Source of the DNA: Sipunculus nudus
Lineage: Eukaryota; Annelida; Sipuncula; Golfingiida; Sipunculidae
Assembly: GCA_026874595.1 (NCBI GenBank)
Contig: CM049316.1
Span: 53,577,676-53,641,675 of the forward strand
Direction: 5' to 3'
DNA: 64,000 nt
The position numbers and the translations under genes are program-made. Under the pieces are notes generated by a model. That model saw only the letters and a list, made by a program, of their open reading frames with translations. It was not told the DNA's origin and ran no database searches. This document shows, piece after piece, positions 13,335-25,300 of this stretch; the stretch's first letter is position 1; the number at the start of each line of letters is the position of its first letter.

Positions 13335-16300
13335 AGTTACCCCTTTAATCAATCATTCTCTTCTTAATTACCCATTAATTATATATAAATATGTTTCATA
13401 TATTACAATCTTACTTTTGGACTTTTTTTTCACATAATCATTCTTTTCTTTTCGATTTTTGTTCAAGTAATTTTTTCCCAAATTTTTATAGTTTTTCTTC
13501 TATGATCCACTCAGTTTTTAATTATATTTTCATTTTTTATTAGGTATGTCATCTATTATTCTTACTCTCAAAATTTTCACGTTATTGCTCACATGTATAA
13601 AATCATATATAACATTTGTTTATTACGTATTTATTACTGTTTTTGTTCTCTTTTGCTTTTTTTCCTTCATTAGTTGTCTCTTGCATATAAAACTATTATG
13701 GTTTATTTAATATTTTCAAAATAATAATTCACGTGTTTTTTTTTTTAAATTTCCCTGATTATTTCAGTTACAACAGTTACAACATGGCTTAGACAACCAG
13801 TGCAGAACGAAACTTAATCACAGTAACTGGTTAATTAACATGAAGATGCACTTATGTGGTTTCCCTTTGAAACGTGGTACCGTAAAAGTCGTTGCAGAAG
13901 TCGCGACTTGTACTAGGAAATCGAATTCTAAAAACTAGAATTTTCTAGCAAAGTCGGGGTGCGACTTGTAATACGTACTTATCCCGTTTCTGTCAGCTTT
14001 CCCGGTACATGGAACGACGTCAGTTGAGCGATAATCGGCAATACCTTTAACCAGAGCTTTGTGAAACGTCTTTCCCCAATAATTTACACTTTTAACCATC
14101 TCTTATGTTATATTTTGTGAACTGACGAAATTTTCATTTTATTAACATTAAATGCAAATTTTATATTTGCCCAGTTCAAGACCTACCCGTTCTGACAAGT
14201 CGCCATTCAAGTGACACTTCCTAATCTGCGTTACTATTATATCATGAGTCAATTTGACGCATATGCCAGTCTGCCGCTCTTTGATGTACATTTCCTTTCC
14301 GTTTAACTATATGGGTATGCTTTCCATAATGAAAAACTCGCGGTTCCATATCCGTTTATGCATGTAAAGTTGCGTCACATTCAAGCTTGATCCACTACAC
14401 ATACGTCGTGAATTTTTTTTGCCTGCCCGGTTGATCGCTGAATACCAGCTGACCTTTGAAGCCGTGTAGCGGAAGTTCAAGCCCCGGGTCACCCGTGCAA
14501 TGACCTTTACATCCCCATGTCAACTAAGCCTTCCGTGACTGATATCCACAATTATAAACTCTCATATTAAGAACCATTAGGTCACTGTCACCATCTCGTG
14601 GTTTTCAAGCGTTTTGGATAACAATGTTATAACGTTTCACGTGAGCTACAAATATACGATTTGCTTCGAGTGTTACCCGTGTCTCTTTCAGGACGATCGT
14701 ATGCCCAACAATATGGCGGCACGCATGCATTACGGTCAATCGTGCGTTGACGTATTCGTGATTTTTTTTAATGAAGACACATTAATCAATACAATGAAAT
14801 AACAAACACCATTTAGGTATATATTTTATTTACTTAAAATGCCACATACGCACCTAAATTCCACGGGAACCGGCACCGTTTGGTGTCATGACGGATCTGG
14901 TTTAACACGGCTGAGTTTGCCATACATCCAAGCCACTTGAATATAATCACTGATAACGATGGAAATTGGGTTTTCCAGATATTATCAAAGAAAAATAAAT
15001 CATTAGTCCCAGTAAATATAATATCTGTAAATTCAATTATGTTTATTTTACGTTAACTGACCGGTCAATAAAGCGTTCATTATCCCCCTGTTGACTGACA
15101 TATATTTCAGTGATTTCAGTAATACCGTGCATGTGCCGCGCCTAGATGGTAAGTTGTAACACTTAATTGAAGGGTTACTAAATTCAGTTTTAGAGCCCCT
15201 TTAAGAAATTAGGTGAATAAATTCAAACTGAATTAATCTTTCCATCTTTCAGTTGTCTTAAGTCAGTTCAAATCATGCCCAATGCGACGGATTGGGACTC
15301 GTCACGCGTACGCAAACTAATCACAGTCTAATGAATCCACCCTACGTTTGACGATCTTTAACAATTTAAAGAGTAGCTCGATTGTGATAGAATTTTGCCT
15401 CATACTCTTTTAGTTTATTAATACAGTCATTTAACTTGATATTTGTATTCTAATGTTACCTAACCTAGTAAGAAACGGCAACAATAACATCGTTTCACAG
15501 CACAAAATGTTATCCGACGCAGCTGACTTTGGCACTGTACAAATCTTACCTGACAATTGAACCCCGACTTTATATGTTAAGATTCTGTTGTTATTCCTTA
15601 AATATAAACATTGTATTAAAGCTGTCCAATTATTTTTACGTTTAAATGGTTTATCTAGTTTATAAACCACAAAAGTACTACGGGGACGTTGGTTGTAGTC
15701 TTGCATCGCAAGGAATGATACTCAAATTCCAAAAGTATCAGGTGGTTGGGACGCCTCCGAAGTCTGGGTGCGACCTATATTATGGACTTTTCCTGAAACT
15801 AAACTTGAACGGCTATTCCCCAGGGGGATCCTAAAAGTCAGGGTGCGACTTGTAATAAGGATGCGACTTCTGCAACGACTTTTACGGTAATATGGGATGT
15901 ACAGTTTTCTCATTCCTGTTAAGGTCTGTGAAGACAGTGATTTATACATACATTTATTAAAGAAGTTAATAAATCTGTGTGAAATCTATCTATCTATCTG
16001 TCTGTCTATCTCTCTATTTAACTATCGCTCTATTTATCTATCAACTAAAATAATAGGCATTGTAGGATACAAGTCCGTAAAGAAGCACTGAATTTAATAC
16101 TAAAATAATAGGCAGTCTAGGATAGTCCACACATGTGAGTATAGAAGCACTGAATTCAATAACTAAAGGATATTTATGAAAGAAAAATATATAACATTTG
16201 AAATGAATAACTCATATTTTATTGATTGACCACGTAACTCGGCTTTCAAATAAGAACAATTCTGATTTTATTGATATCATAAACAAGCAATAAAATTTAA

Positions 16301-19300
16301 GCTCTGTTCTCATTCCAATAAAAAATTCTGAACTGCATTTCTTTTAAGATAACATCTCATAAAATATCTTTCCAATAAATAAATTTGATATATACTTCAA
16401 CGATGCCAAATACATGACGTTTTGATGATTGCATTTTATGTCGCTAGTTAGCCGGGTGTTCTATGTATATAGGCCATAAATCTTTCATGGCGTTGCAAAT
16501 TGTTCGAAATTTTCATATATACAATTAAAATATAACAATTTTATATATATATAAAACAAGACAAAAATATTACAAATTATCCTTGATATTACAAGTTAAG
16601 TGATAATAAAACGAGACATTGTAACGCTTGCACATGATGTCGGCGTCGCCAGTCAGCCGGATGGTCTATGTAAATAGGCCATTCTTCCTTCATGGCATTG
16701 CAAATGGTTCGATATTTTCATATATACAATAAAAATGCTAAATAAATGTATTTCTTTATATTTATATATCGATGTATATATATGTAATAAGACAGCAAGA
16801 CAGCAAAATACCCTAGATATTGCTAGGTTAGTGATAATAAAACGAGACAATGTAACGCGTCGCCATATAGCTGGGTGGTCTATGTGAATGAGCCGTTCTT
16901 CCTTAAGGACATTTCCAACTGCTTGATATTTTCATATTTACATTCATAATGCTATATATAATATAAAAAATGCATGTATTATAGCCTTTGTTTATTAAAC
17001 CCATATGTTATTGATAGAGCGTCTGACTGGGACCCGTTCAACTGGGACCCATCCGACTGGGACCCGTCCAGATGGGATCGAAAAAATCCGACACGTCTAT
17101 CTGAAACCCGTCCATTTGGGATGACACTGTTTACATTATTACATAATCAGTTGATTCATCATGTAACCATATAATATGAATTTATGGTTCTTCTAGTTTT
17201 ATGTTTTCTATACATGGGGCATGGGATAACCCTTGTTACCTGGAGCAAATCTGAAATGTTCTAGCTGTTGTTATATTACCATGTAACTTCGGTGGATGTG
17301 GCATTTAAATCTTTACTCTAAGCTGCAAAATTCAAACTTAAACCCTACAGTCTAGCTTGTATTTGACTAAGATATTAAGTTTATTTAAGGTTGGCAAAGC
17401 TTTGGTTATGTTAGATTAGTTGATGCAGTGTCTTTCTCTTATTCTTCCAGACTAAAAATGCACAAGAGGCAGACATGAGAGCAGCAGCCAGCAGAAGAGA
17501 GTGCGAGATGTTAAACCACAGTGTTAATGGGCTGAGGGAGCAGGTCCGTCAACTACAGGAGCTGTTATCCAGCAGAGAACAGGAACACAGGTCAGTCAGC
17601 AGTCACACCTTTACTGGTACAGACCCCTCACCTTGTCTGTCCACTACATACTGTCCAATTACCCACACCCTCAACAAGACAAAGTAATTAAACAGTCACT
17701 CCATATCACTAACTGAGTTCTTTGGTTGGAACAGAGGTAGTTTATTTACACTGGAAAGTAAAATTATCATATAGAAAATGCATCGAGTCTTTTCAAGAAT
17801 TCTCCACACTTAGCTAAATTGCTGATAACATTGTAAATTTAAAAAAGCCAAAAGTTAAAATTAATGTGTTTCATTTACTTGAAATGGGATATCTGACTGT
17901 CCACAGGGCTAGAAATTTGCGAGATTTTTCACTAGACAGAAGGATCCTTGGATTGTTGTCTTATTGTTGGTATCGATTAGCCTAACATTTGTTTCCAGTT
18001 GTCATGCTTGTACATGGAAGGGGTTTATTTCTGTAAATTGTCTTATTTGAAAGGAGGATTAAATTAACATGTTTCCTTGCTAAAGCAGTTAAATTTTGTT
18101 TGCATTCAATAACACTATAGTTAGATTTAAAGAGCTATGACAAGGTCCAGAGACATTTGATTCTGCTGTTAACTTTACTTTGCATATTGGATAAATTCTG
18201 TCAAAAAATTTTAAGGAAAAAATAAATAAGAAAAGTGGATTTTGTCCTTATATCATTCTTTTTGTTTAAATACAGTTGTCATTATTCATTTGATGAAACC
18301 ATTTTGTACAATTTAATATTACAGAAAAGCTGCCTCAGGATCAGGGTTAATTTATCTACTTTGATATCATATCTAGCAGAAAATGATTTGATCCAGGGAG
18401 TAATTAATGTTCCAGTTGATTACAGTCTAAATGCTTATAATGAGAGATGATGTAGGGAGAGTTACAGACCATTGAAGTGTAATGTGAGCTCATCCAGAGG
18501 TTTAAAGGAGGGAGAAGAGTAAACCTTGATTGGCATTTTGTAGGGATGAGATGACCCATTTGATAGGGGCTTATACAATTTCCTAGAAGACACACAGCCA
18601 CAAATGATATTTTATGACTGAGATCATACACTTGATAATTGGTTGTAAAACACCCGTAGTGACACTTGGATGAAAAACACCATCCATCTCCAGGCCATCA
18701 GTCTTGTGGTAGCCAGATGTACTAAGAAGAACAGGTTTACCTTCTGTAACAAAAAGGAGGCAGAAAGTGCAAACGGAGCATGGTATGTCCTTAACAATTA
18801 CGCAGGAATATTGAGATTTTCCTCATGCAAGGACTCTATATGTTATCATAATAACATATTTGATAACTTGTATTTCATGCAAGATACCTATATGGAAACG
18901 TTCATTACTGACATACATATTACATGTTGTATTGATAGATCTGTTACTCCTGTGTTTATCGATCACTTAGCATGGTCACCTGCCAACATCAAAACAAGCA
19001 CTTAATTGACTTCAGCAGCACCCGGCAAACTTGGATAGAGGCGAAAATAGGATTAGAGAGTGATCAAGTTTGTCTACAACCAAGGAAACAATTCATGTTG
19101 ATTTGCTTAGATCAAAGGTCAAGGTCAAAGAAATATCATGTATTGTAAAATCTTCAGTCCTTTTATCACAGAATGATGTGCCCTGGTCCGGTTTATAGTA
19201 TGTAAAATCAGTGATATGTAGGTCAAGGTTATAGAAAATATCAAAGTGTATTGGGATGTACTTTGATATAGTATCATTAATTTATGTTTCTGCCAGTCAA

Positions 19301-22300
19301 AGATAAAGATATCTTTAATTTTCCTACATTCCTCTTGTTTTCTTAAAAGTGTCTGAATGATTCAAGTTAAAGAAAAAGAAAATCATCAGGTATCCTTTAT
19401 TATCAGGCATTATTCTCTTGTTATTTTCTAATCTACTCTGAACACTCAGTGACTACAGAAGTACTGTTGCCTTTTTGTTGATGGTATATTGTGAAGGGAA
19501 TGCCATGCAAACTCCTTTTTCAGTGCATATTTTCAAAGACAAAGTTAATATCTCTGTGTTTTCTTCTGAGAAATATTCCATTGCTTTATAACAGGTTTAA
19601 AAGTAAAAGGAATGTCATTAGGCCAAACAAAATAGTAAGGTTTTGTTCTCAGGCATGCTTTTTCAGAAAAAAATGTGGGCGGGCAATTTTATTTTTTTTT
19701 TTACCTTTTTAGCTCAGCTGACTATAAGTCATCTGAGCTATAGTCATGGGCCATTGTCCATCATCCGTCCGTCTGTCCGTCCGTTAGACTGGCACATTTT
19801 GAAAAACGTTAGACCTATGAATCCAAAATTTGGCAGACTGTTAGATGTCCCCAATACTGTCCCACCATACCAAATATCGGGTCAATATGACTTTGTTCCT
19901 TTAAGATATTTAGGAAAAACCACAAATTTCCATTAAAAACCTATTATCACACTTGAGGACCAACTTATATAAAAAACACTCATCTGTTTCTCTTAATATT
20001 TACCAGAAGTAATCTCCTATATATTTCCTATATACATGCCAGAAATTAAGTCCGTTAAGTATAATTTCTATAAGTTATGGGCCCGAACATAATGGACTTT
20101 GTAAAAAATCAGGAAAAATATTTACTCACTTAACATGAAAAATTTTGAAACTAGAGACTATTTTCCCAAGTATATAACTTTGTTTAATAAAGATTAAGTT
20201 GTTTACCCAAAATAAGATCTGAATTATGTAAATTTGTTAAGTTATTAGCATAAAAATAAAATCAGTACCTTAAATTTTGCCCAACTTTGACCATGGCACG
20301 TTTTTTTCCTGTTAGTACTTTTGATTTAATTTTCACAGCATGTAAACATAAGTATTTAATTTGTTTAAATCTGAAATTTGAAAATAAAAGCTTGAAAATT
20401 AGACTAGTTATGGATTTTTTTTCTTGAGGCTCTATTGTAGTCATTTGCTCTGTCCAGATGCAGGGTCCCACTCCAGGTCACTGGAAGTCAGCTATGCCAG
20501 GGTTTCTGATTTGTTACAGTCACTGGGGGAGATGCCCTGCTGTGACAGGTGTACAGTTATATCACCACCCCAATCCCCCCCCCCTCCCCCCCCCCCTCCT
20601 CAGAATTGTGAAATCTGAATCAAGTATTATTTTTAGATATTTATTGATTTGCAAATTTAAAAGATATATTTTAGTGGTAAAAAATAAATATACATTTGTA
20701 TGCATGATGTGGTGTTATCTGACAAGATTGAGATTTATGATGATGCAATTTAGAATTATGAATCAATGTTTATATTCAGATACATATGTTATATTGGAAA
20801 TGTATAGAAATATAAACTTAAAATAAAAAAAAAAATTGATGTGATAAAAAGTGAGGATCTAATACAAACATTTTTTCATTATTGATTCCTGTGCACTGAA
20901 ACATTAGTTTTTATTGCAAATGTGTAAAATATATTTAATTAAAAAAATAATAGGATTAGAAAATAATTAAGATCTTATTGAAACATATTCTTGCCTTAGG
21001 AGAATATAACATTAAGTGATCAGCTCTGTCCATCATCTCTCAATTATCATTAAATATATATTAATTATGAATTTTTTCCTATAAGCACTGTTGAAATAAC
21101 TTTCATATGCTGTATGTTTTTGGAATTAAGCTATTTAAGTCTGAAATTTGAAAGCAAATTATATATTCAGTTCTGTTTTATTGCAGATGTTAAACTTTAA
21201 AAACAATTGATATAATAAATAAATTAATAAAAAATTGAAACTTCATATATTATCAGCTTTGTTTGTCTACCAGTCTGTCTGTCCTTTTTTAAATATTATT
21301 TACTTATGAATGAACTTTTTTATCCTGTAAGCATTTTTGAATTAAGTGAAAATCCTATGTATGTACACTATAATAATACAGATATGTTGTAACTCCCACC
21401 ATTCCCCCCGCCCCCACCACCACCAAGTCTTTTCATCTGTGTACTGGGGACATTAGTTATAATTCAACTGTATATATTTCATAAAAAAATACATAGATTT
21501 AATAATATATATCATAAAAAATAGGTTCAGTTGAACAGTTGAACTACTGAAATGTCAACAGTTAATCAAAGAGCCAGCTAATGAACATGGTAATAGTAAA
21601 GATCATTTGTTCACAAACTGCTCATATGCTTCAGTTTCAACATTCGGAAACACATGGTCATGTCACAAAATATTATTTACAACAATTTCTTGCTCATCAA
21701 TACAAACCAATCATATAAACCAACCATGCATGGCCTATATTACCTCTTCCTCTTACACTATCTCCATTTGATATTATTTTAGACTTTTACCTTCAAGGTC
21801 AACTTCAGCTGAGCACAGTGACCCATGGGTCCCTTGTCTGTATGTTCAGATAAAAATGTTATATGACCAGGGAAAAGAAGAATAGCAGATACTTTTTGCT
21901 AATAGGTAAAAGCACACTACATAACAAAGGAAATTTTTTTTATCAAAATTGTATTATCTTATCTCCTTGAAAGAAATGTCTTGGCAGCTGGAGCTTAAAA
22001 TTGGTAAGTTTCTATTGAAAATCAAATAAAAATTATTGATGCGTGGGAAACGCAGACAGTGCCTCAGAACCATACTTTATTTTTTTTGGCCTTAGGTTTT
22101 GAAATTGTAGGGGAAAGTCTCTTGAAATTTGTTCTTCCTGGAATATGAGTATGTAGGAATGAGACCCATTGTTAGAAGTTGTGTCTATTAGGGCCTAAAA
22201 TGTTTGGAAACTCTAACCCTTTACCCATAGATGAAAAAAAATTTTCAGAAATCTTAAACCTTTTGTCCCTGTGTCTGTTGTCGAATTAAAACAGTGTCAA

Positions 22301-25300
22301 GACCACCTAATTTGTCAATGAATGTAAAAACATCAAACTCAGCTTTTGTCCATGGATTAGAAAAAAGTTTAATGTTTGCTTTATGTTCATGGATTAAAAA
22401 CGTGCTGAAAATTAACTTTTGTCCTTTGATAAATATATTTTGAAACCTGTGGAATGGTCGCAAATATTTCAAAATTCTTGTCCAGCAGACATTGGAATAC
22501 AAAAACAGTATTTGAAAGAACATTAACTATCAGTTACAGCCATGAAATTTCTGGGTTTTTTTCTATGACATTTTATCTGTGTGAGCTTTCCTCTAGGAAT
22601 ACAGACAAATGAAGTGCAATCTTTTTGCTCCAGTTGATCATAATTTATTTTGGCAGTGTGTCACTTTCAGTAATGTTGTAATGTCCATATTCTTTTCCAA
22701 TGACATAAAATCATTGGTTATGACAGTCAGTAAAAATGTGTTTGTAATACCACATATTGCTTCTAGCCTTGGATAAATCATTTAATAGCTGCTTGGTACT
22801 CATATATAATATTTATGGCAATCAAATCAATGCTAGCTAGGCTACAGAAATGTCCCAGCATGCGCAGATATTAAGGTGACTCTCATTCAGTCATAAATGT
22901 ATGTTTTGTGGCTTCTGTTGTCCTGGTGATATTTTTGGCTGTAAGATTGATATACTCATTTCCATTGTAGCTGGAATGTTTATTTTAATTAAAATGAGTA
23001 ACTAGGGGAATGGTTTCATAGCCGGGTTTATATTTGCTCATTAAAATCATGCTCATTTTATGTCTAGATATAAAACCCTTCAGTCTGATGTTTATCTTCT
23101 TGGGTCTTTCAAAAGAAGAAACACAGATGTGACTGCATCATAGATTTCATGCCAAAGAGGTTCTTCAACTACAGTGAATTGGTATTTTAGCTGGAGAACC
23201 ACAGGCATGGATTTTTTAGCGAACCTTTGAGCTTATGCGATGGTGTGGCGTCGTCAGGCGTCCTTCGTCTGTACCTTACCCATACTATCTTGAAAACAGC
23301 AAGAGTTAGCATCCCAAAATTTTATGCAAAAAATTAGTCATTTAAAAAACTCTATCGGATTTTGTTTTTTTTTGGCTAACTGCATTTTCATAGATTTTAA
23401 TGGGAAAAAGCTAAAAAAGCTTTAAAAATCTTCTTCTCCAACAACTGTTCAGCCAAATAGTCCAATATTTCACAGAAATGATTCCTGGAACAATCTTTTT
23501 CAAGTTTGTTTGAATGGTTTAAGTTCGGTGATTTTTGGCCGAGTTACAGGAAGTTGAACTTCGTCATCTGTCCAAAAAAGCATACTAAAATTACAGTCTC
23601 AGAAACAGCAGGAGCTATCATCACCAAATTTTAAGCCAATGTTGGTCACAGGAGTCATATCTGAAATTGAGGTATTGGTGGCGCCACCTGCATCGGCCTT
23701 TTTTGTACAGGGGTCATCAGTGCCCGTATCATACTGACGGCTATAAAAATCTTCTTCTCTGAAACCATATGGCCAAATTGTTTAATATCGCACAAAAATA
23801 TTCCTAGGGTAGTGCTTTCTGAAGTTTGTTCAAATGATCTCAGTTCAGTGACTTTTGGCTGAGTTATGGGAAGCTGAATTTAGTCATATGCCGTACAGCC
23901 CATTTTAGCTCAGTGGCTACAAAGATCTTCTTCTCAAAAACCACTGGGCCAAATTCTTAAATCACCCACATTAATCATCCTTAGATGTTGATAATTCAAG
24001 TTTGTTCAAATAGTTCTGGTTCAGTGATTTTTGGCTGAGTTATGGGAAGCTTAACTTAGCCATTTTGCTGTATTTTCCCATATGAGTTATAAACCTGTAA
24101 AATGCTTTTTGACTGACGCCAATTTGTTTAATATTTTACAAGAATAATCCCCTGAATAATTCTTATAATAATTGTCTTTTATGGTTCCAAAGAATGAATT
24201 TTGGCTGAATTATAAGGATTGAATTGAGTCATTTTACCATATATGTTAGCTGTGTGAAGCAGATACATCTAGCCTGGCACCAGTTTATCCGCATCCGTTA
24301 CATTTTGCCTCTAGACATTTAGATTTCAGGTTATCTATGGAAAATATTGGCAAGAATGTATTTAAAGGCTTTTAAAAAATGTAGATTTATGATTTTAGAT
24401 ATTCCTCATGCCAGGCAATGTTTACCATCACAGGTATACAGCTCTCTCTGGGTATATAAAGAATCCTGTACATGGATTATAAATAATTAGATCCATACTC
24501 AACTTAATTCAAGATTTTGCCATCAGTGAGATGTATCTGTATTATAATTTTGCATTCAATATGCATCTGTAGTAATTTTAGCGAACCTGTGAGCTAATGC
24601 AATGGTGTGGCGGCGTCCGTCGTCTGTACATTAACCCATACTATTTAGGAAATGACTGGAGCTAGCATCATGAAATTTAATGCAAAAAAATTAGCCATCT
24701 GAAAAACTCTGCATTTTCATAGATTTTATAGAGAAAAAGCTAAAAAACCTTTAAAAACCTTCTACTCTGAAACGGTCAAGCCAAAGTGTTCAATATTTCA
24801 CAGAAATAATCTTTTGTACCATCTCTCTAAAGTTTGTTCGAATGGTTCAAGTTCTGTGAATTTTGGCTGAGTAACAGGAAGTTGAACTTAGCCATCTCCA
24901 AAAAAGCATACTAAAATGACAGTCTCAGAAACAGCCAGAGCTATCATCACCAAATTTTATGCCAGTCTTGGTCAGATTAGTAATATATGAAATTCAGGTA
25001 TTGGTGGTGCCACCTGCATTGACCTTTTTTTGTACGGGGGTCATTGGTCATCTGTACATTAACCCATAATTTCTCAGGAATAGCAGGAGCTACCATCCCC
25101 AGATTTTAAGCAATAATCTGTCACATATCAAATGTTGTGGGATTTGGCTTATTTTTTTTGCTATCTGCATTCACTTAAATTTCATAGGAAAAAAACTGAA
25201 AAACCTTTAAAAATCTTCTTCTTGTAAACAGTCAAGCCAAATTGTTCAATATTTTACAGAAATGAACCCAGAGGCAAACCCTCTCAAGTTTGTTCAAATG

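Larger units (their letters stand above)
11936..17128. mobile_element. 5.2-kb element with long imperfect terminal inverted repeats
   Basis: The left end (11936-12006) and right end (17021-17127) are inverted complements. Each is built of about 21-bp subunits around TTGGACGGGTCCCA, and the extreme ends are GTGTCA and TGACAC. The flanks GTTTACATGATTAC (11922-11935) and GTTTACATTATTAC (17129-17142) match at 13 of 14 bases and could be a target-site duplication. No intact transposase frame is visible inside, so it is either non-autonomous or decayed. Superfamily not recognised; the long tandem-built ends are reminiscent of foldback or Mutator-like elements (inference). Confidence 0.65.
7861..17450. 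other. Intron of 9.6 kb
   Basis: Joins exon 7726-7860 to exon 17451-17590 (phase 0). 7.9-11.1 kb is AT-rich sequence in which I see no element or gene beyond the 181-codon minus-strand frame noted separately. 11.2-11.6 kb is a dispersed repeat fragment. 11.9-17.1 kb is almost wholly a large inverted-repeat-bounded element. Confidence 0.7.

Noticed and set aside
13119-13437. Frames rich in LSLSLSL
   Set aside because: Translation of the (TC)n microsatellite.
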